12,608 nt of DNA from Christensenella sp. UBA2853 (GTDB lineage: Bacteria > Bacillota > Clostridia > Christensenellales > Aristaeellaceae): NCBI GenBank assembly GCA_002350845.1, contig DEFL01000038.1:1-12608 (forward strand), in the 5' to 3' direction. The notes under the pieces were generated by a model that saw only the letters and a program-made list of their open reading frames with translations, made no database searches and had not been told where the DNA came from. The number at the start of each line of letters is the position of its first letter. The first letter of the stretch is position 1. Shown piece by piece: positions 1 to 6,037 of this stretch. Both the position numbers and the translations under genes were made by a program.

Positions 1-8
1 GTATTAAC

Positions 9-66
9 TTTGCATTGCTTGCTGGTATTACCGGAAATTTCCGGTAATAGTGGCAAGCGATGCAAA
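9..66. repeat. 58-bp near-perfect palindrome (hairpin)
   Basis: The two halves are complementary about a centre between 37 and 38. The inner 24 bp (26-49, arms TATTACCGGAAA) is a perfect palindrome. After a 3-nt imperfect stretch on each side (23-25 and 50-52) pairing resumes for 14 bp (9-22 with 53-66), with only one G-T wobble. It could be a factor-independent terminator of a gene to the left, a palindromic repeat or a protein-binding site. It has no T-rich tail on the plus strand, which argues against a simple rightward terminator. The structure is seen directly; its role is unknown. Confidence 0.8.
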
Positions 67-200
67 TCTGCTGGAATTTGCAAAATGCTTGTTGGCAGGC
101 TTTTCCAGGGCCTGCCGGCCCGCTTTTCGCTGAAAATGATCCACTGGATCATTTTCCGGGCGCTCAAGCCCCCGAACCCTGGAGGCCAGTGCAAGCACTG
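61..200. repeat. Cluster of four further inverted repeats
   Basis: Four hairpins follow the large palindrome. They are TGCAAAT/ATTTGCA (61-67 with 76-82, sharing its left arm with the first palindrome), GGCAGGC/GCCTGCC (94-100 with 110-116), GAAAATGATCCA/TGGATCATTTTC (132-143 with 145-156, one-base centre) and CAGTGC/GCACTG (187-192 with 195-200). The density of perfect stems is far above that elsewhere in the window. I infer a composite intergenic repeat, possibly several nested copies of a short palindromic family or a remnant of a small non-autonomous element. No terminal target duplication was identified. Confidence 0.65.
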
Positions 201-310
201 TGGTTGTTATGTAAGAAAACAATCGTTGTCAGGAGATATGCTGAATGATCTATCACAATTTACACCCGTACTAAAGGTAGAAAAATATCCCATAAAATTA
301 TAATGCCGGT
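201..310. other. AT-rich spacer with no supported gene
   Basis: Between the hairpin cluster and the promoter region the sequence becomes AT-rich. A 21-codon reading frame (238-303) begins 2 nt after an AGGAG, too close for a normal start, and its product is unremarkable. A perfect TATAAT lies at 299-304, but no good -35 sits 16-18 bp upstream. Nothing else is visible here. Confidence 0.5.
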
Positions 311-330
311 ATATTCAAAACGCTGAATAT
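311..330. promoter_or_regulatory. Palindromic operator candidate
   Basis: ATATTCA (311-317) and its exact reverse complement TGAATAT (324-330) flank a 6-bp spacer. The palindrome covers the -35 hexamer of the predicted promoter. XRE-type repressors commonly bind dyads of this size in their own promoters, so autoregulation by the next gene is the natural inference. Binding is not shown by the sequence. Confidence 0.45.
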
Positions 331-342
331 CTGCTATATACT
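314..342 (+). promoter_or_regulatory. Probable sigma-A promoter of the regulator gene
   Basis: TTCAAA (314-319) and TATACT (337-342) are separated by 17 bp, the optimal spacing. The -10 matches 5 of 6 consensus bases and the -35 matches 4 of 6. Transcription would start near 349, about 20 nt before the first ATG, with the ribosome binding site AAGGAG at 358-363. This is the only convincing promoter seen upstream of the array. Confidence 0.5.
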
Positions 343-371
343 ATTTCTATCCATATGAAGGAGACCGGGAG

Positions 372-1445
372 ATGGAAACCAGAATTGCGGAAAACATCCG
401 GGCATACCGGAAACAGCGGGGTCTGACCCAGGAGCAGCTGGCGGAGGTACTGGGGGTATCCGTCGGCGCGGTGTATAAGTGGGAATCCAGATCCTCCCTG
501 CCCGAACTGCGGCTGATCATGGAGATGGCGGATTTCTTCGACGTTTCCGTAGACGCGCTGCTGGGGTACAGAATGAAGGACAACCAGCTGAACGCCACCG
601 TGGAGCGGTTGCGGGAGGCAAGCCGAAGGCGGGACTACGATGCGCTCTCGGAGGCGGAAAAGGCGATCATGAAGTATCCGCATTCCTTCGATGCGGTTTT
701 TGCCGCCGCGAACCTGTATTATACCTTTGGGGCGGGGACAAGAAAGGAGCCCTGGCTTCGGCGGGCCATTGAACTGCTGGACAGTGCGCGTTTGTTGGTG
801 TCCCAGTGCACGGATTCCAGGATCAGTGAATCCTGGATCTGCGGCATGATCGCGGAAATGCACGAGATGCTGGGCGAAACGGACAAGGCGCTGGAGCTGC
901 TGAAAGCATATAATCCCGGCGCGATCTTTAATGACAGGATCGGGATCATGCTGCTCTCCCACGGCCGGGACCCGGAGGAAGCAAATGATTTTCTGGAAGA
1001 CGGGCTTCTTCGGGAGATCAGTCGGCTCATACAGCTTGGGATCGGCTATGCAATGCTGTTTGATGTGAAGAATGACAACGTGTCCGGCATGGACATGATG
1101 CGCTGGCTCATTCCCACTCTGGAAGGACTGAAAAAGACAAAGGAGCCTGACTTTATCGTCAAAATGATCGCGATTTTCCATGTCTTCCTGGCAGTCTTTC
1201 AGTACAAGTCCGGCGACCGGAAAGGGGCGGAAGAATCGCTCGGGACAGCAAAATGCCTGGCAGCTGCCTTTGACGCCGCGCCAAACTATGCGGCAAATCA
1301 GGTGAAATATGTGCGCGAGTCAGAGACGACCAACGCGCATGATTTGCTGGGAGAAACTGCCATGGACGCGGTTATGTATGTCCTGCGTGACAAAGACCCG
1401 GAACTGAGAAAGCTCTGGGCGGAGGTGTGCGGCAAAGATGAATAA
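372..1445 (+). CDS. XRE-family regulator with TPR-like C-terminal region
   Basis: This 357-aa protein starts with a Cro/C1-type helix-turn-helix (about residues 5-65). The recognition region is around LTQEQLAEVLGVSVGAVYKW (18-37), followed by the usual FFDVSVDALLGY end of the domain. The remaining ~290 residues are helical and rich in Ala, Leu and acidic residues. Segments such as AAANLYYTFG and MLGETDKALELLKAY resemble tetratricopeptide repeats, an architecture common in Clostridia and sometimes tied to signal-peptide or stress sensing. The start is fixed by AAGGAG 8 nt upstream. It is the first gene of the array, sits behind a palindromic promoter, and is the likely local regulator. The ligand and targets are unknown. 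I see no membrane segment. The HTH assignment is firm; the TPR assignment is by pattern. Confidence 0.9.
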   Translation: METRIAENIRAYRKQRGLTQEQLAEVLGVSVGAVYKWESRSSLPELRLIMEMADFFDVSVDALLGYRMKDNQLNATVERLREASRRRDYDALSEAEKAIMKYPHSFDAVFAAANLYYTFGAGTRKEPWLRRAIELLDSARLLVSQCTDSRISESWICGMIAEMHEMLGETDKALELLKAYNPGAIFNDRIGIMLLSHGRDPEEANDFLEDGLLREISRLIQLGIGYAMLFDVKNDNVSGMDMMRWLIPTLEGLKKTKEPDFIVKMIAIFHVFLAVFQYKSGDRKGAEESLGTAKCLAAAFDAAPNYAANQVKYVRESETTNAHDLLGETAMDAVMYVLRDKDPELRKLWAEVCGKDE

Positions 1446-1632
1446 CCGGCCAACAACGAATTTCCTGCTCTGCCCCCGCTGCGGCAGGAAGACGCGTACG
1501 CTGGTCCGGGAGGATACGGAATTGATCCGCTTTCCGCTGTTCTGCCCGAAATGCAGATATGCGTGCGTAATCACATTCAAAAAAGGAAAACTTGAAATCA
1601 CAGAAGTGCCAGACGCATCAGAATCATTCTGA
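1438..1632 (+). CDS. Cysteine-rich KTR-type zinc-ribbon protein
   Basis: A 64-aa protein with two CPxC knuckles: C12-P-R-C15 and C36-P-K-C39. Together they can bind one zinc ion. Between them are the KTR signature (18-20) and the segment REDTEL-x3-PLFCPKC typical of the cysteine-rich KTR family (Pfam Cys_rich_KTR, recalled from knowledge). These small proteins are frequent in Firmicutes and often sit on conjugative or integrative elements; no biochemical role is established. The gene overlaps the regulator's end by 8 nt (ATGAATAA), and its ribosome binding site GGAGGTG (1421-1427) lies inside the regulator gene, so the two are likely translationally coupled. An additional cysteine at position 43 is not part of the two knuckles. 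Confidence 0.85.
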   Translation: MNNRPTTNFLLCPRCGRKTRTLVREDTELIRFPLFCPKCRYACVITFKKGKLEITEVPDASESF

Positions 1633-1640
1633 GACGCAGA

Positions 1641-1699
1641 GCCGGACATAGATCATTCGTCCGGCGGAATAGCCCCGATGCTTCATGCTGCCGGACGAA
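1641..1699 (+). promoter_or_regulatory. Alternative hairpins before the 84-aa gene
   Basis: TTCGTCCGGC (1656-1665) can pair with GCCGGACGAA (1690-1699) as a perfect 10-bp stem with a 24-nt loop. Its GTCCGGC part can instead pair with GCCGGAC at 1641-1647, a 7-bp stem with an 11-nt loop. The two pairings exclude each other, the classic geometry of an attenuator or translational switch. No U-run follows either stem, and the second ends 13 nt before the ribosome binding site at 1713. The pairing is seen; a regulatory function is inference. Confidence 0.35.
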
Positions 1700-1726
1700 G
1701 GTTGATTGAACCGGAGGAAGACAGCC

Positions 1727-1981
1727 ATGAGCAGATGGACCGACATCGGATACAAATGGAACACCGAAACAACCTACAGGGTCAGGGAATTCCTAAAGGA
1801 GATGCGAATTCCCATGCGGATGCCCTCTGACGATATGTTCTTTCAGAGCATGTTTCATCTGCCCCACAGGGACTTGATGTGGGGACTGAAAGTCAGAGAG
1901 AAGGATCTGGCCAGCGTCCTGTCCCTGCTGGAAAAGGAAGGCCTGATCCCTGCTGTTGGAAGCAGGGATATCGATCAATGA
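1727..1981 (+). CDS. Small protein, possibly DUF2007-like
   Basis: 84 aa from the ATG at 1727, chosen because GGAGG (1713-1717) lies 9 nt upstream. A longer frame from a TTG at 1706 has no ribosome binding site in position. The protein has no signal peptide or membrane segment. Its layout is a helix (TTYRVREFLKEMRIP), a middle segment with HLPHRD, then a strand and helix (LMWGLKVREKDLASVLSLLEKEGL). This loosely resembles the alpha/beta 'signal transducing' small proteins of the DUF2007 type, in which a C-terminal helix follows a V-P-E-type strand. I do not recognise it with confidence. Its stop is 11 nt before the next start, and a perfect hairpin lies at its 3' end. Confidence 0.7.
   Translation: MSRWTDIGYKWNTETTYRVREFLKEMRIPMRMPSDDMFFQSMFHLPHRDLMWGLKVREKDLASVLSLLEKEGLIPAVGSRDIDQ
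1946..1969 (+). repeat. Hairpin at the 3' end of the 84-aa gene
   Basis: ATCCCTGCT (1946-1954) and AGCAGGGAT (1961-1969) form a perfect 9-bp stem with a 6-nt loop. It lies within the last codons of the 84-aa gene, 11 nt before the ribosome binding site of the next gene. It lacks a T-tract, so it is not a canonical terminator. It could modulate initiation or mRNA stability, or be chance. Confidence 0.35.
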
Positions 1982-1992
1982 GAGGTGGCGAC

Positions 1993-3369
1993 ATGATGGA
2001 CATCACCACAAAACAGTTTCAGATTCTGTCAGACATCAACCTGGCTTGGGATTTCCTGACGGACATCTATGACCGAGAAACAGGCAGCGGTGTGGCGGCC
2101 CCCTTCTTTGAGTACGCCCTGCAATCCTCCTGGATGGATCCCTCCTACAGCTTCCTGGATCGGTTCTGGCTGGACGGGGACAGGGTCGTGGCCTTCGTGT
2201 TTTACGAAGCGCCTGTGACGGATATCTTCTTCAGCGTCCGGAAAGGATATGAATTCCTGGCGGACGAGCTGGTGGACTATGCCGTTTCCGCTATGCCGAA
2301 TTTTGAAGGTAAGCAGAGGCTCGTGCTCTTTAACGGCCAGGAGTTTTTGATGGAGGCGGCGGCGAAGCGTGGGTTCGTCAAAACGGAAGAATACGAGGAC
2401 CGACATTTTGACTTCCGGAACGAACTCAATCATCCGTTGCCAGAGGGCTATCACTTCGTAGACCCGGAGGATGCGGACGGCTTCAAGCTGGCAAAGCTCC
2501 TCTGGTACGGCTTCTGCCATGGAGAAAAAGGCCCATTCGAGGGCTGGGATCAGGAGGATTGTTCCATGGACTGGACACCTGCCAAATCCTATAAGGGCGT
2601 CATCGGCCCCATGACCGCGCCTGCACCCCATGCCACCCATGAATATGACATGATCATCGCGGATGAAAACGGGGAATACGTCTGCTTTTCTGGTATGTGG
2701 TGGGTGCCGGAAAACAAATTGGCCTACATGGAACCCCTGTGCACCCATCCGGATCATCGCGGGAAGGGACTGGCCTCTGCCGCCCTGTCCAGACACTATC
2801 ATCGGATGAAGGCCCTGGGTGCCACCCACATGACTGGCGGCGGTGATCCCTTTTACGAAAAGCTGGGGTATGGGAAGGGCATCCATTGGACGTTCTGGAA
2901 GCGGAAGGAAAAGCAGGCGGATGCCCCTGTGACCAACCCCTGTCAGGCCGTCAGCGCAGACGCCGCAGCGGTCGCTGCGCTGGCCTGCGAGCTGTGGCCG
3001 GAGCATCCGTTGGAAGAGATGAGGGAGGGATTCACAGCCTTGCTATCCCGGGAGGACGCGGCGGTCTTTGTGTACAGAGAGCAGGGAGAAGCCGTGGGCT
3101 TTGCCCAGTGCCAGCTTCGCCGCGATTATGTGGAGGGCACGGAGAGCAGTCCTGTGGGGTATCTGGAAGGAATCTACGTCCGGGAAGGCGCGCGTCGGCA
3201 GGGCGTCGCCCGCAAGCTGCTGTCCGCGTGTGAAAGCTGGGCAAAAGCGCAAGGCTGCAAGGTATTTGCCAGCGACTGCGAGCTGGACAACACGGACAGC
3301 CAGCGGTTTCATCAGGCAGTTGGTTTTGAGGAAGCCAACCGGATCGTGGCGTATGTGAAGAAGCTGTGA
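1993..3369 (+). CDS. Tandem GNAT fused to AAC(6')-like acetyltransferase
   Basis: 458 aa from ATG 1993 (GAGGTGG at 1982-1988; ATG 1996 is an equal alternative). Residues ~1-150 look like a degenerate GNAT lobe. Residues ~150-305 form a standard GNAT domain with acetyl-CoA loop HRGKGLASAAL near 254-264 and a FYEKLGY end. Residues ~312-458 strongly resemble aminoglycoside 6'-N-acetyltransferases of class I. That domain shows DYVEGTESSPVGYLEGIYVR, the loop RRQGVA near 400, FASDCELDN and FHQAVGF, all signatures I recall from AAC(6')-I enzymes. Those enzymes transfer acetyl from acetyl-CoA to the 6'-amino group of aminoglycosides in the cytoplasm. Substrates of the first domains are unknown. Fusion of such an N-terminal part to AAC(6') is unusual, as AAC(6') is usually a stand-alone ~145-aa protein. 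An in-frame GTG at 2929 with AGGCGG upstream marks the domain border. Confidence 0.85.
   Translation: MMDITTKQFQILSDINLAWDFLTDIYDRETGSGVAAPFFEYALQSSWMDPSYSFLDRFWLDGDRVVAFVFYEAPVTDIFFSVRKGYEFLADELVDYAVSAMPNFEGKQRLVLFNGQEFLMEAAAKRGFVKTEEYEDRHFDFRNELNHPLPEGYHFVDPEDADGFKLAKLLWYGFCHGEKGPFEGWDQEDCSMDWTPAKSYKGVIGPMTAPAPHATHEYDMIIADENGEYVCFSGMWWVPENKLAYMEPLCTHPDHRGKGLASAALSRHYHRMKALGATHMTGGGDPFYEKLGYGKGIHWTFWKRKEKQADAPVTNPCQAVSADAAAVAALACELWPEHPLEEMREGFTALLSREDAAVFVYREQGEAVGFAQCQLRRDYVEGTESSPVGYLEGIYVREGARRQGVARKLLSACESWAKAQGCKVFASDCELDNTDSQRFHQAVGFEEANRIVAYVKKL
2915..2931 (+). promoter_or_regulatory. Possible internal start of the AAC(6')-like domain
   Basis: AGGCGG (2915-2920) lies 8 nt before an in-frame GTG (2929-2931). 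Translation from it would give a protein beginning (M)TNPCQAVSADAAAV, almost exactly where a free AAC(6') enzyme would start. It may be a relic of a once separate gene or a weak internal initiation site. Confidence 0.3.
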
Positions 3370-3393
3370 GCCGGAGATAAGGGGGACAAGCCA

Positions 3394-3564
3394 ATGAAGC
3401 TTTTTATCATTACCGGCACCTGCGGGACTGGAAAATCCACCATGAAAGACAATCTGGCGGCTAGACTGGACAAGGGTCATTATGCCTGCGTCGATTCTGA
3501 TGAAACGGGTCGCAACTGGAGGGACTATGTCGGTACCGAACAGAAAGCCAAACAAAAGGAGTAA
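3394..3564 (+). pseudogene. Truncated P-loop kinase (56 codons)
   Basis: An ATG preceded by AGGGGG (8 nt spacing) opens a 56-codon frame. It starts with beta-strand MKLFIITG and a Walker A motif (GTCGTGKST, residues 8-16), then a helix, then YACVDSDETGRNWRDYVGT. This is a typical N-terminus of small AAA/kinase-like P-loop proteins, which normally run 150-200 aa. After residue ~48 the sequence turns into a lysine/glutamine-rich tail and stops, so the lid and C-terminal elements needed for catalysis are missing. A deletion that joined the N-terminus to unrelated sequence just before the methyltransferase is likely. Its last codons supply the AAGGAG ribosome binding site of the next gene. It could still be translated as a short peptide. 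Confidence 0.6.
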
Positions 3565-3570
3565 ACGGAA

Positions 3571-4287
3571 ATGAGCGATATCGAGAAATACCGGCAATAC
3601 TTCACAAAAGACTACCTGATGGGGCCGAATTCATTCCGCCTGCTGGATGAACTGATACGCAGGAAGCCGTCGGATGTTCGGTTTCACCGGACGCTGGATC
3701 TGGGATGCGGCTTTGCCCTGACCTCCCTGTTCATCGCCAATGAAACGGACGCGGATGCCGTGTATGCCTATGATCTGTGGATCCCCGCGACGGAAAACTA
3801 CCGGAGGATCCGGGACAATCATCTGGAGGATCGGGTCATTCCGATCCACGGCGACGCCATGGATATGCCCTTTGCCCATGAATACTTTGACGCGATCGTC
3901 AGCGTGGACGCCTATCATTACTTCGGCTGCAGGGAAGGCGTGTTTGCCGAAAAGATCCTGCCGTTTGTAAGATCGGGTGGCTATGTGATGATCGCCGTTC
4001 CGGGATTAAAGGAAAAGCCCGAGGGCAATCTTAAGCAGCTGTTTGAAACCTGGACCGAAGGGGATGACGCTCAGCTGTTCAAAACAGCGGCCTGGTGGGA
4101 AGAACTCATGAAAAATGAATGCGACGAAACGTGCGATATCACCGTGAAGGAAGCGGAATGCTTTGATATCGCCTGGCAGGAGTGGTTTGATTCAGGACAC
4201 GAATACGGAATCCGCGACAGAGAATTTCTGCAAAAAGGACTGGACAGGGTCCTGAGCTTTGTCCTGATTTATGTCAGAAAGAAGTGA
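3571..4287 (+). CDS. Class I SAM-dependent methyltransferase
   Basis: 238 aa, ATG preceded by AAGGAG (3556-3561) at 9 nt. Rossmann-type methyltransferase motifs are clear: motif I TLDLGCGF (41-48) for SAM binding, acidic D68 in VYAYDLW that would bind the ribose hydroxyls, GDAMDMPF near 95-103, and motif IV FDAIVSVDAYHYFG, followed by the ILPFVRSGGYVMIAVPG strand. The C-terminal third, with several aromatic residues (WWEEL, IAWQEWFDSG), probably forms the substrate cap. The family (ubiE/Methyltransf_25-like) is very broad and the methyl acceptor cannot be deduced; a small molecule is likely. It follows the truncated kinase by 6 nt, and its stop is closely followed by a second, only distantly similar methyltransferase gene. 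No export signal, so cytoplasmic. Confidence 0.88.
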   Translation: MSDIEKYRQYFTKDYLMGPNSFRLLDELIRRKPSDVRFHRTLDLGCGFALTSLFIANETDADAVYAYDLWIPATENYRRIRDNHLEDRVIPIHGDAMDMPFAHEYFDAIVSVDAYHYFGCREGVFAEKILPFVRSGGYVMIAVPGLKEKPEGNLKQLFETWTEGDDAQLFKTAAWWEELMKNECDETCDITVKEAECFDIAWQEWFDSGHEYGIRDREFLQKGLDRVLSFVLIYVRKK

Positions 4288-4298
4288 TGGGAGGCACC

Positions 4299-5099
4299 AT
4301 GGAAAAGTATATCGAAGGAAACAAAGCCGCATGGGAAGAAGCGTTTGAGAACAGGGACGCTTCCTGGGGCGCTGATATCACAGAGCGCGTCCGAAGGTCG
4401 GATTATCCGTTTTTCAACGAAGAAACGAAAAGCGTACTGAAAAAGCTCCATACGGAAGGAGCTGTGATCGGCCAGTTCTGCTGCAACAACGGGCGGGAGC
4501 TGCTTTCCTTTGTCAAAAGCGGCAAGGCAAGGAAAGGAATCGGTTTTGACATCGCCGAGAACCAGGTGGCGTTCGCCAACGAAAAAGCAAGGGAACTGGG
4601 TTTGCCCTGCACGTTTGAAGCAGTCAATATATACGATATCGATGACCGTTATCGGGAACAGTTCGACGTGGCGCTCATCACTATCGGAGCCCTTTGCTGG
4701 TTCGACGATCTGGAACGCTTTTTCGCGGTCGTCGCAAAATGCATGAAGCCAGGAGCGGTCATTGTGATCAACGAACAGCATCCCTTTACGAATATGCTGG
4801 CTGTGGAGGGTGATGAATTGTATGATCCGGAGCACAGGACAGCGAGTCATTATTCCTATTTTGAGCATGAATGGATAGGCAATGAAGGCATGTACTACAT
4901 GACGCAGAAACGGTACCGCTCAAAGACCTTTACCGACTATACCCATCCGATGTCGGAAATCATTTCCGGCATGTGCGGAAATGGGATCGTCGTGACCGGC
5001 CTTCAGGAGTTCGATCACGATATCAGCGGCGGATTCGGCGCGCTCGATCACAGCGGTTTTCCGCTTTCCATGATCATTCAGGGACGGAAAACAGAATAA
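4299..5099 (+). CDS. Class I SAM-dependent methyltransferase
   Basis: 266 aa from ATG 4299, chosen for GGGAGG (4289-4294) just upstream. An ATG at 4287 overlaps the previous stop codon but has no good ribosome binding site. The SAM site is visible though motif I is atypical: GQFCCNNGRE (58-67) in place of DxGxGxG. It is followed by IGFDIAENQVAFA (81-93, D84 acidic loop), motif IV FDVALITIGALCWF (122-135) and MKPGAVIVINEQHPF. The CxNGRE form occurs in a subset of Methyltransf_25/11 proteins in Firmicutes. The C-terminal half (YFEHEW, YYMTQKRYRSKTFTDYTHP) probably forms the acceptor pocket. The acceptor is unknown. It lies 11 nt after the previous methyltransferase, so the pair is likely co-translated, perhaps acting on the same or related compounds. 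Confidence 0.87.
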   Translation: MEKYIEGNKAAWEEAFENRDASWGADITERVRRSDYPFFNEETKSVLKKLHTEGAVIGQFCCNNGRELLSFVKSGKARKGIGFDIAENQVAFANEKARELGLPCTFEAVNIYDIDDRYREQFDVALITIGALCWFDDLERFFAVVAKCMKPGAVIVINEQHPFTNMLAVEGDELYDPEHRTASHYSYFEHEWIGNEGMYYMTQKRYRSKTFTDYTHPMSEIISGMCGNGIVVTGLQEFDHDISGGFGALDHSGFPLSMIIQGRKTE

Positions 5100-5154
5100 A
5101 AAAGGGCAATAGACCGCAAAGGCGGAAGGACAATCAACCAGGGGAAAGAAGACA

Positions 5155-6027
5155 ATGGATCATTCGATTTTGGAATGGCTTTTGGAGGAAGAAAACCCGG
5201 AAGTGCGGCTCCGGACGCTGAAGGAATACGAAAAGCTGCCGGAAGACGATGAGCGCGTTGTTGAGTGCAAGAAACTGCTGCTGCATAGCAAAGTATACGA
5301 GCGCGGACTGAAGAAGCTCCGGACCGACAAGCCCTGGGCAAAGTATGACGCCATCCTGGGCTTTGCGGAATGGGGCGTGACCCGGGCCGATATCGGAGAG
5401 GACATCGATGGCGAGGTGTTCGCCCTGATCGAAAGCACGGGCTTCAAAATGCTGTGCGGGGAGCCGCTTCTGCTTCGGAATCTGGTGAAGCTGGGATACG
5501 GTCAGGAAGAGATTGTGAAAAGCGAGATCGACAGTGTTCTCGGGCTGATTCAGGAGGACGGCGGATTCAGGTGCATCAGCACCAATAAAAAGATCAACGA
5601 TCCCCGGAAGCCCCATAAGAGCTGCGCGCGGCTGACGGTGGAATACCTGCTGCTGGTGGCCGAGCTGCATCTGCGGGGATACAGGGCGGCATGCGAAGAG
5701 GCACTAAAGCATTATTTCACCAAACGCAACATTTTCTACCGGACGGACGACATGAAAACGCCCATGGTGGACGTGATGCTGGGCACGTTCTATCCGCCTG
5801 ATCCCATCAAGATTGGGGCGCATCAGATCCTTTATGCCCTGCGTGTGCTCGGCTGCGCGCCGGAGTCGGAAGCCATGCGGGCCGGGTACAAGGTGCTGGA
5901 TCAGCACAGGCTGGAAAACGGCAGGTATGTGCTGACAGCGTCCAAATCAGTGCCCGCCTTCAAGGCCGGGAACATCGGAGAAGAAAACAAGTGGGTCACG
6001 CTGTACGCCTATATGGCAAGAGAATAA
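5155..6027 (+). CDS. Alpha/alpha-toroid-like protein of unknown function
   Basis: 290 aa, predominantly helical, no signal peptide. The N-terminus (SILEWLLEEENPEVRLRTLKEY) looks like a HEAT-type helical pair. The middle contains VLGLIQEDGGF (128-138) followed by CARLTVEYLLLVAEL, and a second similar unit near IGAHQILYALRVLGC with ENGRYVL (254-260) and NKWVTLYA (278-285). Repeated 'DGGF/NGRY plus helix' units resemble prenyltransferase/squalene-cyclase repeats, so an alpha/alpha barrel is probable. The catalytic Asp-rich motifs of terpene cyclases are not visible, so I do not assign cyclase activity. Related proteins in Clostridia are usually left as hypothetical. The upstream gap of 55 nt contains AGGGGAAAG before the ATG, a modest ribosome binding site. 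Its neighbours suggest a small-molecule role but do not prove it. Confidence 0.8.
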   Translation: MDHSILEWLLEEENPEVRLRTLKEYEKLPEDDERVVECKKLLLHSKVYERGLKKLRTDKPWAKYDAILGFAEWGVTRADIGEDIDGEVFALIESTGFKMLCGEPLLLRNLVKLGYGQEEIVKSEIDSVLGLIQEDGGFRCISTNKKINDPRKPHKSCARLTVEYLLLVAELHLRGYRAACEEALKHYFTKRNIFYRTDDMKTPMVDVMLGTFYPPDPIKIGAHQILYALRVLGCAPESEAMRAGYKVLDQHRLENGRYVLTASKSVPAFKAGNIGEENKWVTLYAYMARE

Positions 6028-6037
6028 GGAATGATGA

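Noticed and set aside
1..210. Integron attC site
   Set aside because: The hairpins lack the conserved core boxes (RYYYAAC and GTTRRRY) in the right places. The gaps between downstream genes are mostly too short to hold attC sites, so the array is not an integron cassette array.
10..303. 97-codon plus-strand frame and a 64-codon minus-strand frame across the hairpin region
   Set aside because: The start codons lack ribosome binding sites and the frames run through inverted repeats. The similar peptide motif on both strands is explained by the palindrome at 132-156.
299..304. Perfect TATAAT as the main promoter -10
   Set aside because: No recognisable -35 lies 16-18 bp upstream. The pair at 314-342 is better spaced and closer to the gene.
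816..837. Inverted repeat TCCAGGAT-N6-ATCCTGGA inside the regulator gene
   Set aside because: It lies in the middle of a well-supported coding region and has no neighbouring regulatory signal; 8-bp arms can occur by chance in a window this size.
315..1181. 288-codon minus-strand frame opposite the regulator gene
   Set aside because: It is a shadow of the regulator's codon bias. The opposite strand has clear HTH homology, a promoter and a ribosome binding site.
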